Of a stretch of DNA of 5,105 nucleotides, positions 1 to 4,994 are shown in pieces. This stretch comes from JACPNK01 sp964479745. Its GTDB lineage: Bacteria; Patescibacteriota; Minisyncoccia; 2-02-FULL-40-12; IGHO2-12-FULL-4. The first letter of the stretch is position 1. Each line of letters begins with the position of its first letter. A program made the position numbers and the translations under genes. The stretch spans positions 1-5,105 of the forward strand of contig CAYZNJ010000046.1 in NCBI GenBank assembly GCA_964479745.1, written 5' to 3'. Under the pieces are notes generated by a model that made no database searches, had not been told where the DNA came from, and worked only from the letters and a program-made list of their open reading frames with translations.

Positions 1-203
1 AGCTCCTCAATCCTGCCTTCATTGAAGGCCTGCATTTCTTTGGCCTCGGTAAACTCGGCGTTTTCAGCCAAGTCGCCCAAGTCTTTGGCTTCAAGAATTT
101 TGGCGGCAATCTCTTTGCGCAAAACATACTTGCGATTTTCTAACTCTTTTTTTAGTTTCTCCAGCCCTTCCGGACTGAAATATTGTCCTTTATTTGTTGC
201 CAT
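1..203 (-). CDS. greA: Transcription elongation factor GreA, N-terminal part (runs off left edge)
   Basis: GreA binds in the secondary channel of RNA polymerase and stimulates cleavage of backtracked transcripts so that stalled complexes can restart. The visible 67 codons start at ATG 203-201. They read as the N-terminal coiled coil of the family: the opening FSPEGLEKLKKELE matches the usual T-x-E-G-x-x-K-L-x-x-E-L pattern, and AKDLGDLAENAEFTEAKEMQ (residues 39-58) carries the hallmark GDL-x-ENAE-[YF] hairpin-tip motif with its acidic residues. FNEGRIEEL follows before the sequence ends, so the C-terminal FKBP-like domain lies outside the window. No good Shine-Dalgarno precedes the ATG. The gene follows the PBP2 stop by 81 nt and has its own promoter candidate, so it need not be part of the mre operon. 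GreB is the alternative name, but GreA is far commoner outside proteobacteria. Family identification is confident. Confidence 0.93.
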   Translation of the reverse strand, partial: MATNKGQYFSPEGLEKLKKELENRKYVLRKEIAAKILEAKDLGDLAENAEFTEAKEMQAFNEGRIEE

Positions 204-229
204 AATTTTTGTTTAAAACACAAGAAACC

Positions 230-258
230 ATTTTACCTCAAATAGAAAGTTAAAGCAA
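230..258 (-). promoter_or_regulatory. Candidate sigma-70-type promoter for greA
   Basis: On the minus strand TTGCTT (258-253) and TAAAAT (235-230) are separated by exactly 17 bp. The -10 matches TATAAT at five of six positions; the -35 matches only the TTG. Predicted transcription would start near 223, leaving a leader of about 20 nt before the greA ATG. It is the only promoter-like pair I see in the 81-nt gap between the PBP2 stop and greA. No terminator is visible in this gap, so read-through from the mre operon is also possible. Confidence 0.4.
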
Positions 259-284
259 ATTTACTATCAGTTAGCGTAGTGAAG

Positions 285-791
285 CTATCTGCTAAAGTAC
301 CAATCAAGGAAGTCTCTAGCAGTTCTTATCGCCAGTCCTTGATTCTTACCGATATTTTCCACGACTACCGAAATAGCAATCTCCGGACGGTCGTATGGAG
401 CGTAAGCGATAAAAACTGAATTAAGTTTTCCGCCTTTGGCGCCGACTTCCGCCGTACCCGTTTTTGCCGCTACCGGCACCGGCAATGAATTGAGAAGCTG
501 GCCTGTTCCGGAAAGAACCACCTCTCTCATTCCTTCTTGAACAGTTTTTATTGTTGCCTCGTCAAAAGGCAACTTCGCCAATTCGGAACCGGAAAAATTT
601 TCAATCGCGTTACCGTTACGGTCTATAATTTTTTTAACCAAAAAAGGCTTGTAAAAAGTCCCGCCGTTGGCAATTGCTGAAACATAAGAGCGTAACCAAA
701 AGATCGCCTTGGCCGATTGAAACATTATAAGTATCGCCCGTAAACCACGGCTGGCCGAATTTTTCCAATTTCCACTCTTCGCTGGGAACAA
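285..791 (-). CDS. mrdA: Penicillin-binding protein 2, C-terminal fragment with KTG motif (frame-shifted from 634-2157)
   Basis: This frame holds the last 134 residues of the PBP2 transpeptidase domain. The homologous part begins at codon TCT 689-687 with SYVSAIANGGTFYKPFLVKK, the usual Y-x-x-x-A-N-G-G stretch of class B PBPs, and ends at TAG 287-285. VAAKTGTAE (KTG codons at 464-456) is the third catalytic motif, forming the beta-3 strand side of the active site. AYAPYDRPEIAISVVVEN is the typical following segment. Residues between the frame's first ATG (791) and 690 are the wrong frame of the upstream fragment and are not real protein. No ribosome binding site precedes any start here, so this part was made as the end of one protein of about 628 residues. 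It is probably not expressed alone. The identification is confident; whether the gene is truly broken depends on the 690 junction. Confidence 0.88.
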   Translation of the reverse strand: MFPAKSGNWKNSASRGLRAILIMFQSAKAIFWLRSYVSAIANGGTFYKPFLVKKIIDRNGNAIENFSGSELAKLPFDEATIKTVQEGMREVVLSGTGQLLNSLPVPVAAKTGTAEVGAKGGKLNSVFIAYAPYDRPEIAISVVVENIGKNQGLAIRTARDFLDWYFSR

Positions 792-2157
792 ACCCGCTTG
801 TCTCGCCTGAAATGTCTATCCCCAAAATTTTATCTATCAAAAAAGCGCGGAAATATTTTTCCAGTTTTTCAAAACCAAGCCCCTTAATATTGCCGTAGCC
901 GCCGCCGACAGAGTAAAAATATATGTCGGAAGATTGGGCAAGCGCCTTTTTCAAATTGACAGTACCTTGGACTTTCCAGTCCCTATATTTATAAAAAATA
1001 TTTGGATCATATTGGCTTTTAATTGTAATATAGCCGCTTAAGTCGGTAATCGTGGTGTCGGATGTGATAACGCCTTCTTTAAGGCCCGCCAAAGCTAGTA
1101 ACGGTTTTATTGAAGAGCCAGGGTTGTACTTACCGGAGATGGCGCGGTTAAAAATCGGCCTGTCCTTGCCCTCAAAATACTTTTTATACAAGTCTTCGCT
1201 TAGATCCGAAGTCAGCTGGTTGTTATCAAAAGACGGGAAACTGACCATGCCCAAAATTTCTCCCGTATTCGGGTTTTGCACCACGGCCGAACCGCTTTTT
1301 AAACCGCTTGAGCGCAAAATGTTATCCAGAGAGTCATACAAATGCCTTTGAATTCCCCCATTTATACTTAAAACGATATCGCTTCCAGCCGTAGCGTTGT
1401 TAAAAATATATTTCTTGTTAGCCTTATCAAAAAATATTCGGCCATGTTCGCCCTTAAGGAAGTTTTCATAGCTTTCTTCTATGCCGGCGCGGCCTTTGCG
1501 GTCGTTCAAGTTATAATATGGATCTTTAAGGTCCTCCTGACTGACTTTTCCGGTATAACCAATGACGCTGGAAAACTTAGCTCCTGCCGGATACAGCCTC
1601 TGGGCGCCATTCACGACATAGACTCCTCTTTGATAACGATTTTGAATCTGCAGAACTTCATCTTTTTCTAAATCCTTTTTTATAAAAAACAGCGCTTGTG
1701 ATTTACCCTCTCTGAAAATATCTAAAATATTTTCCTCCGGTTCTTTCAAAATCTGGCTTAGCCCCTGGATTATTGTGTTAACTTCTTCTTTTTTGTCCGG
1801 CAAGTCGGAAGATATACCCACCAAATCAAAAACCGGCTGGTTGTCGGCCAGTATTTGGCCGGCATTATCTAAAATTACACCCCGCATAGAAGGTACCTGA
1901 TAAAAAGTTGAGCGGTTACCAGCAGCAATATTTTTAAAATACGACCCCTGCAGAACTTCTAAGTTAAAAGAGAAAATAATAAAAAATAAAAAAGCCGCGC
2001 CGATTAAAGCGTAAAAAACAAAAACAACCGATTCCGGAATCGGCAACTCTATTTTGGAATCACTGCCCAAAGAATCCAATAAAGTCTCTTCCGGCGAAAC
2101 TCCGTCGTCTTCAAAGTTAGATACCCGATATTCTTTTTTGTTTGGCCACAACCGCAT
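634..2157 (-). CDS. mrdA: Penicillin-binding protein 2 (elongasome transpeptidase), N-terminal fragment, frame lost after residue 489
   Basis: PBP2 cross-links peptidoglycan during side-wall growth, working with RodA and the MreBCD complex outside the membrane. In order: a cytosolic tail of about 43 residues, an anchor helix (about 44-64, VFVFYALIGAAFLFFIIF), the dimerisation/pedestal domain with RGVILDNAG (92-100) and KGRAGIEESYENFLKGEHG (221-239), then the transpeptidase domain with catalytic SSIK (S348, K351) and SSD (409-411, the SxN motif). The correct frame ends at GQGDLLVT (482-489); the last 18 residues, ending at the stop at 634, are out-of-frame nonsense. The KTG motif is therefore missing from this product, which should be inactive. 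The ATG at 2157 lies 41 nt inside mreD with no Shine-Dalgarno, suggesting translational coupling. The order mreB-mreC-mreD-PBP2 is the classic shape operon. FtsI-type PBPs share the motifs, but the context and the SSD form favour PBP2. Confidence 0.92.
   Translation of the reverse strand: MRLWPNKKEYRVSNFEDDGVSPEETLLDSLGSDSKIELPIPESVVFVFYALIGAAFLFFIIFSFNLEVLQGSYFKNIAAGNRSTFYQVPSMRGVILDNAGQILADNQPVFDLVGISSDLPDKKEEVNTIIQGLSQILKEPEENILDIFREGKSQALFFIKKDLEKDEVLQIQNRYQRGVYVVNGAQRLYPAGAKFSSVIGYTGKVSQEDLKDPYYNLNDRKGRAGIEESYENFLKGEHGRIFFDKANKKYIFNNATAGSDIVLSINGGIQRHLYDSLDNILRSSGLKSGSAVVQNPNTGEILGMVSFPSFDNNQLTSDLSEDLYKKYFEGKDRPIFNRAISGKYNPGSSIKPLLALAGLKEGVITSDTTITDLSGYITIKSQYDPNIFYKYRDWKVQGTVNLKKALAQSSDIYFYSVGGGYGNIKGLGFEKLEKYFRAFLIDKILGIDISGETSGFVPSEEWKLEKFGQPWFTGDTYNVSIGQGDLLVTLLCFSNCQRRDFLQAFFG
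687..693 (-). other. Frameshift junction inside the PBP2 gene (about 14 nt missing)
   Basis: Read on the minus strand, codon ACG (693-691, T489) is followed by a lone C (690) and then TCT TAT GTT, which resumes the correct protein in another frame. Class B PBPs normally carry T-P-x-Q plus two or three residues here, between GQG-D-LLVT and the Y-x-x-x-A-N-G-G segment. Five residues (15 nt) are expected where one base is found, so the net loss is about 14 nt. The protein on both sides is intact and well conserved. A single-base error does not explain it, because residues are missing as well as frame. Confidence 0.8.
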
Positions 2158-2581
2158 AAATAAAAAATAAAATAAAAATACTAAGAATAAAAAGGTTGAA
2201 AAAATTGAATGTCCAGTTTAACCGCTCCAGACGGAAAAGAACCAGAATATAAAACTGGTAGCAAAGTAGGATAACTAAAAAAGATAAAAAATAATTTTGT
2301 TCCGATGCCAACAAAAACTTCTTTGCTGAAAAAACCAGCAAAATTGAGCCGCCTAACGCTAGGGACAAAGAACCAAAAACACCGCCGGAAAAAATATCAA
2401 AGAAAATGACTACGGCAAAAGTCAAAAGGAACTTTGCCTTAAAACTTCTGTCTGCAACGGCAAGTGTCAGGATAAAAACAGCAAAAAAATCTATAGCGGT
2501 ATGCCAGCCCAAAACGGGCAGGAATAAAAATTTAGAAAAAAACAAGATTAAGGCGATAAATAAAAAAACTCTTGTTTTCAT
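2117..2581 (-). CDS. mreD: Rod shape-determining membrane protein MreD
   Basis: MreD is a small polytopic membrane protein that joins MreC and MreB in the elongasome. The product has 154 residues, close to the usual 160-170. It is very hydrophobic, with about five or six membrane segments (roughly 4-22, 29-44, 49-65, 74-86, 98-116 and 126-146). The stretch VVIFFDIFSGGVFGSLSLAL (57-76) matches the D-x-x-S-G-x-x-x-G signature that MreD proteins carry in the middle of the protein. The start ATG at 2581 overlaps the mreC stop as ATGA, a standard coupling arrangement, and the end overlaps the PBP2 start by 41 nt. MreD sequences diverge strongly, so the call rests on hydrophobic profile, the central motif and position between mreC and PBP2. 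The 3' end is very AT-rich. Confidence 0.85.
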   Translation of the reverse strand: MKTRVFLFIALILFFSKFLFLPVLGWHTAIDFFAVFILTLAVADRSFKAKFLLTFAVVIFFDIFSGGVFGSLSLALGGSILLVFSAKKFLLASEQNYFLSFLVILLCYQFYILVLFRLERLNWTFNFFNLFILSIFILFFIYAVVAKQKRISGI

Positions 2582-3369
2582 AATTTAAGCACGAAAACAC
2601 TTTCTGGAAAAAAACTTTCAAAAGCCGGCCCAACATTGACTTTTTTAAACAAGTCTCCATTGTCGGACTTTGCGCTTAAGACAGTGCCTATAATCAGCAA
2701 ACTGGGAAGACCATCCAAACCGCTCGTTAAGATCTGGTCTCCGATTTTTATGTCTTCTTGGTTGGTTATAAGCTCCAGCAACAAACCGTCGTTAAGCGCT
2801 CCTTTGATGCGGCCGGAGATTTGAGAATCTTTTGACCTGACACTTACAGCCGTCCGCTGGTCGGTCGTCAAAAGCACGAGTGAACTGTCGAGAAAAACCT
2901 CCTTGATCACGCCGAGTAAAATATCCCCCTCAAAAACAACGGCCATACCCGCTTGAACTCCCTGTCTTGAACCCTTGTCTATAAGAGCCGTTCTAAAAGG
3001 TCCGCTGGTATCAACTTGAAACACTCTGGCAATTTCCACTTGCCAATTGCGTCTTTTAGCGACACCCAACTCCTTTCTAAGCAAGTCGTTTTCTCTTTGC
3101 AACTCGTTTAGTTTAAGACTGATGGCATAAAGTCTGCGATTCTCTTGGTTTAACACCTGATTTTCCAAAACTATATTGTCAACTTTAAACCAAGAAACTA
3201 ATTTATTTTTAAAATTGGCTAGGAAGCCATAACTATAAACTAAGGGCGTTTTGGAAATTTTAATAAAATTCGCCCTTAAAAAATTACTTGTCAGATAATT
3301 ATTAAAAAAAACCAAAAGCCCCAAAACTGCCAATGCTATAATAATTTTTTTAAAAAAATTGTTGCGCAT
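2578..3369 (-). CDS. mreC: Rod shape-determining protein MreC
   Basis: MreC is a bitopic protein whose extracytoplasmic part scaffolds PBP2 and helps to activate it. The 263-residue product (family usually 250-370) has a basic N-terminus, one membrane helix (about 8-22, KIIIALAVLGLLVFF), a linker, and a coiled coil at about 64-103 rich in N, E, L and R, with the heptad-like segment LKLNELQRENDLLRKEL. The beta-rich MreC core follows, with DKGSRQGVQAGMAVV (131-145) and TSGLDGLPSLLIIGTV (215-230), both family signature regions. The ATG at 3369 shares one base with the mreB TAA (TAATG), and GGAAG lies about 12 nt upstream as a modest Shine-Dalgarno. The TGA overlaps the mreD ATG. The C-terminus is short, without the proline-rich tail seen in some relatives. 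Confident call. Confidence 0.95.
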   Translation of the reverse strand: MRNNFFKKIIIALAVLGLLVFFNNYLTSNFLRANFIKISKTPLVYSYGFLANFKNKLVSWFKVDNIVLENQVLNQENRRLYAISLKLNELQRENDLLRKELGVAKRRNWQVEIARVFQVDTSGPFRTALIDKGSRQGVQAGMAVVFEGDILLGVIKEVFLDSSLVLLTTDQRTAVSVRSKDSQISGRIKGALNDGLLLELITNQEDIKIGDQILTSGLDGLPSLLIIGTVLSAKSDNGDLFKKVNVGPAFESFFPESVFVLKL

Positions 3370-4418
3370 TACAAATACGCTTCCTTTGAGGTAACCAGCA
3401 AAATCTCTTTGAGTTTATCAATGTGCTCCAAAACAAAACCGCAGCCACGGGCGACGGAAGTCAGCGGATCATCCACAATCTTAACCGGCAGTTTGATTTC
3501 GTGGGAAATAACTTCATCCATGCCTCTTAGCAAGCTCCCTCCGCCTGATAAATATACGCTCCGGCTAAGCAGATCAGCTATCAACTCCGGCGGCGTTTCT
3601 TCAATCGTCGCTTTAATGTCAGTCAAAATATTTCTGACTGAACGCAAAATTGCCCGGCGAATTTCTTCGGAAGTGATTATAATTTCTCTGGGCAAGCCGG
3701 TTACTAAGTCTCTGCCCCTGATCTCCCCGCTTAGTTCTTCATCCAAAGGATAGGCCGAACCCAAGCGGATTTTTACGCTCTCCGCGGTCGCTTCGCCTAT
3801 AAGCAAGTTTCTTTCCTCGCGCAAATAACGGATAATGTCTTCGTTAAATTTATTGCCGGCAATCCTTAACGAGCGCGAGGCCACCACTCCGCCCATTGAA
3901 ATAACAGCGACTTCGGTAGAGCCGCCGCCGACATCAATAATTACATTAGCCGCCGCATCTTGCACCGGCAGTCTGGCGCCGACTGCCGCCGCCATCGGCT
4001 CTTCAATCAAATAAACCTCACGGGCGCCAGCGTTGTAAGCCGCATCCTCAACCGCTCTTTTTTCCACTTCGGTTACGCCAGAAGGCACGCCGATTACCAC
4101 TCGCGGGCGAGGCAAAAGAGAAAAACTTTCCTGATGGACTTTATCAATAAAAAATTTGAGCATCTGCTCGGTAACTTCAAAGTCGGAAACCACGCCGGCA
4201 ACTAAAGGCCGAGCAACGACAATATAGCCCGGCGTCCGGCCGACCATTTTTCTGGCTTCTTCACCGATAGCCAAAATCGTGCCGGTTTTATTATTGATAG
4301 CCACAATTGACGGTTCGTTTATGACTATACCTTTGCCGCGCACATAAACCAGAGTATTTGCCGTACCCAAATCAATACCGATATCTTTGGAAAATAAACC
4401 AAAGAGTTTGTTTAACAC
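3369..4418 (-). CDS. mreB: Rod shape-determining actin homologue MreB
   Basis: MreB polymerises with ATP into membrane-bound filaments that orient side-wall synthesis. The 349-residue product has the full actin fold signatures: phosphate-1 DIGIDLGTANT (12-22), VIGVPSGVTEVEKRAVEDAA (108-127), the EEPMAAAVGA region (139-148), phosphate-2 IDVGGGSTEVAV (161-172) and the adenosine motif LSGGGSLLRG (290-299). The first ten residues, MLNKLFGLFS, fit the amphipathic membrane-binding helix of family members. The start is GTG at 4418. It fixes a normal N-terminus, and no in-frame ATG gives a better one: the nearby ATG at 4429 is out of frame and opens only five codons. There is no Shine-Dalgarno on this strand, and a promoter candidate places the transcript start on the GTG itself. 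It is the first gene of the operon and overlaps mreC by one base. No defect is seen. Confidence 0.98.
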   Translation of the reverse strand: MLNKLFGLFSKDIGIDLGTANTLVYVRGKGIVINEPSIVAINNKTGTILAIGEEARKMVGRTPGYIVVARPLVAGVVSDFEVTEQMLKFFIDKVHQESFSLLPRPRVVIGVPSGVTEVEKRAVEDAAYNAGAREVYLIEEPMAAAVGARLPVQDAAANVIIDVGGGSTEVAVISMGGVVASRSLRIAGNKFNEDIIRYLREERNLLIGEATAESVKIRLGSAYPLDEELSGEIRGRDLVTGLPREIIITSEEIRRAILRSVRNILTDIKATIEETPPELIADLLSRSVYLSGGGSLLRGMDEVISHEIKLPVKIVDDPLTSVARGCGFVLEHIDKLKEILLVTSKEAYL

Positions 4419-4424
4419 AGGTAC

Positions 4425-4453
4425 AACATAGCAAAAGGAGGTTTAAGAATCAA
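4425..4453 (-). promoter_or_regulatory. Candidate promoter of the mre operon, predicting a leaderless mreB
   Basis: Minus strand: TTGATT (4453-4448), a 17-bp spacer, then TATGTT (4430-4425) preceded by TGC, an extended -10. Each hexamer matches the consensus at four of six positions. Six bases separate the -10 from the GTG of mreB, so the +1 falls on the G at 4418. This agrees with the lack of a Shine-Dalgarno. The promoter lies between the upstream palindrome and mreB, downstream of the terminator at 4643-4670. Confidence 0.45.
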
Positions 4454-4464
4454 TTTTTTTATAC

Positions 4465-4628
4465 AAAGCTCCGCGAGTGTAACCTCTTCAGTACGCTCGT
4501 TGCGCCAGCGTCTCCGCTCGCTCGCGACGTCGGCAGTTTTGAGATGAAGTGTTAAGAATAATTATACTTCATCTCAACCATGCAAACTGCCTCCTCAGCG
4601 ACTTCAGAGGTTACACTCGCTACGCTTT
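4465..4628. repeat. Large imperfect palindrome (MITE-like or cruciform) upstream of mreB
   Basis: The ends are inverted repeats: GCGAGTGTAACCTCT (4473-4487) pairs perfectly with AGAGGTTACACTCGC (4606-4620), and AAAGC/GCTTT (4465-4469 with 4624-4628) extends each arm to 23 bp with three mismatches. Further in, GGCAGTTT (4532-4539) matches AAACTGCC (4584-4591), and at the centre GAGATGAAGT (4541-4550) pairs with ACTTCATCTC (4566-4575) around a 15-nt AT-rich loop. The left arm carries about 34 extra GC-rich bases (4498-4531, rich in CGCTCG) that the right arm lacks. There is no coding potential I trust. It could be a non-autonomous mobile repeat or a structured RNA/DNA element. No clear target duplication is seen. 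Confidence 0.75.
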
Positions 4629-4642
4629 TGAGAGAAAATACC

Positions 4643-4670
4643 AAAAAGAAAAAAGCCCCCGTTGGGGCTT
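4643..4670 (-). terminator. Intrinsic (Rho-independent) terminator
   Basis: On the minus strand AAGCCCC (4670-4664), the loop AACG and GGGGCTT (4659-4653) form a 7-bp stem. It runs straight into TTTTTT (4654-4649), then C and five more T (4647-4643). This is a textbook terminator for a transcript coming from the right. The plus strand has no T run after the stem, so it works in one direction. It implies a transcribed unit upstream, most simply the tRNA-like element or the repeat region, and it separates that unit from the mre operon. Confidence 0.85.
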
Positions 4671-4677
4671 ATGGTGT

Positions 4678-4763
4678 GCGGAGGGGAGAGCTCGCTTGAG
4701 TCACAGGGTCATCGGGATTGTTCCTCGCCTATGGGAGCTTGCCATCCCGCTCCGCAAAATGAC
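4678..4763. repeat. REP-like palindromic intergenic repeat
   Basis: Positions 4708-4763 start with GTCATCGGGATTG and end with CCGCAAAATGAC, with inverted ends GTCAT/ATGAC and an inner GGGAT (4714-4718)/ATCCC (4744-4748). The wording resembles the short dispersed palindromes of the GTCATTGCGAGCG...CAATCCCGATGAC kind that I recall from many bacterial genomes; this is memory, not a search. A wider stem pairs GCGGAGGGGA (4678-4687) with TCCC-g-CTCCGC (4745-4755), leaving one bulged base. As RNA on the minus strand this would be a 10-bp stem just before the terminator. Confidence 0.55.
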
Positions 4764-4788
4764 AACAAACTTTTGCGATCATTTTGCG
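4753..4788. repeat. Perfect 10-bp inverted repeat
   Basis: CGCAAAATGA (4753-4762) and TCATTTTGCG (4779-4788) are exact reverse complements around a 16-nt loop. The left arm is also the end of the REP-like repeat at 4678-4763, so the two stems compete for the same bases. The hairpin sits directly between that repeat and the 3' end of the tRNA-like cloverleaf. No T run follows on either strand, so it is not a terminator. Confidence 0.7.
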
Positions 4789-4792
4789 AAGT

Positions 4793-4880
4793 GTGAGACT
4801 GGCTACCTGAATCGAACAGGTTTCTCCCGTACTGTATGTATCCCGGGCATCCTACCCTTTAGAAGATTGCCAGTCTCACA
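4793..4880 (-). ncRNA. tRNA-like four-arm cloverleaf RNA candidate, not a functional tRNA
   Basis: The minus strand closes with a perfect 12-bp stem, TGTGAGACTGGC (4880-4869) with GCCAGTCTCACA (4804-4793). Inside are three arms: ATCTT-CTAAAGGGT-AGGAT (D-arm-like, one G-U pair); CCCG/CGGG with an inner TAC/GTA after a 3-nt bulge; and ACCTG-TTCGATT-CAGGT, a 5-bp stem with a perfect T-loop sequence. Linkers are 1, 1, 4 and 1 nt, close to tRNA. It fails as a tRNA: the closing stem is too long, one extra A sits between the T-arm and acceptor, no 5-bp stem with a 7-nt anticodon loop can be drawn, and no CCA follows (TCACAC instead). It could be a decayed tRNA, a tRNA mimic or an unknown small RNA. 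The terminator at 4643-4670 could end its transcript. Confidence 0.5.
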
Positions 4881-4929
4881 GAAATAACTCACAAATTTTT
4901 ATGAACTATTTCTGAAAGACTTTATTTTT

Positions 4930-4994
4930 AAAAAAGGTGAGTGGGCTGGCACAAACCTATAGTTTGCAATACAACTTACAAGCCAGCCCACTCA
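4930..4994 (-). terminator. Long terminator-like hairpin ending a transcript from the right edge
   Basis: TGAGTGGGCTGGC (4938-4950) and GCCAGCCCACTCA (4982-4994) form a perfect 13-bp stem. On the minus strand it is followed by CC and TTTTTT (4935-4930). The 31-nt loop contains a further small hairpin, CAAAC (4952-4956)/GTTTG (4962-4966). The T run gives direction: the transcript comes from the right. The large loop is unusual for a plain terminator, so it may be the 3' domain of a structured RNA. Confidence 0.6.

Noticed and set aside
22..216. 64-codon plus-strand ORF at the left edge
   Set aside because: It is the antisense shadow of greA, whose minus-strand frame shows clear family motifs.
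271..295. Terminator after PBP2 (TTAGC/GCTAA and TAGC/GCTA inverted pairs)
   Set aside because: The stems are only 4-5 bp and AT-rich, with no T run on the minus strand.
690..693. Programmed +1 ribosomal frameshift in PBP2
   Set aside because: Skipping C690 would rejoin the frames, but no known shift-prone codon or stop context is present and the product would still lack the conserved T-P-x-Q residues.
3960..4205. Plus-strand ORF inside mreB, and similar ones at 1052-1351, 1444-1671, 2406-2588, 2636-2824, 3409-3753 and 4358-4555
   Set aside because: All are antisense to strongly supported genes and their products look like shadow translations.
4678..4763. Fluoride riboswitch
   Set aside because: The minus strand has GATGGCA and GATGACC in suggestive order, but the required pseudoknot pairing is missing and the inverted ends fit a palindromic repeat better.
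4793..4880. Ordinary tRNA gene
   Set aside because: The T-arm fits, but the closing stem is 12 bp, an extra A interrupts the T-arm/acceptor junction, no 5-bp stem with a 7-nt anticodon loop exists, and no CCA follows.
4549..4887. 112-codon plus-strand ORF upstream of mreB
   Set aside because: It runs through the palindrome, the terminator, the REP-like repeat and the tRNA-like cloverleaf, and its product has no recognisable domain or ribosome binding site.
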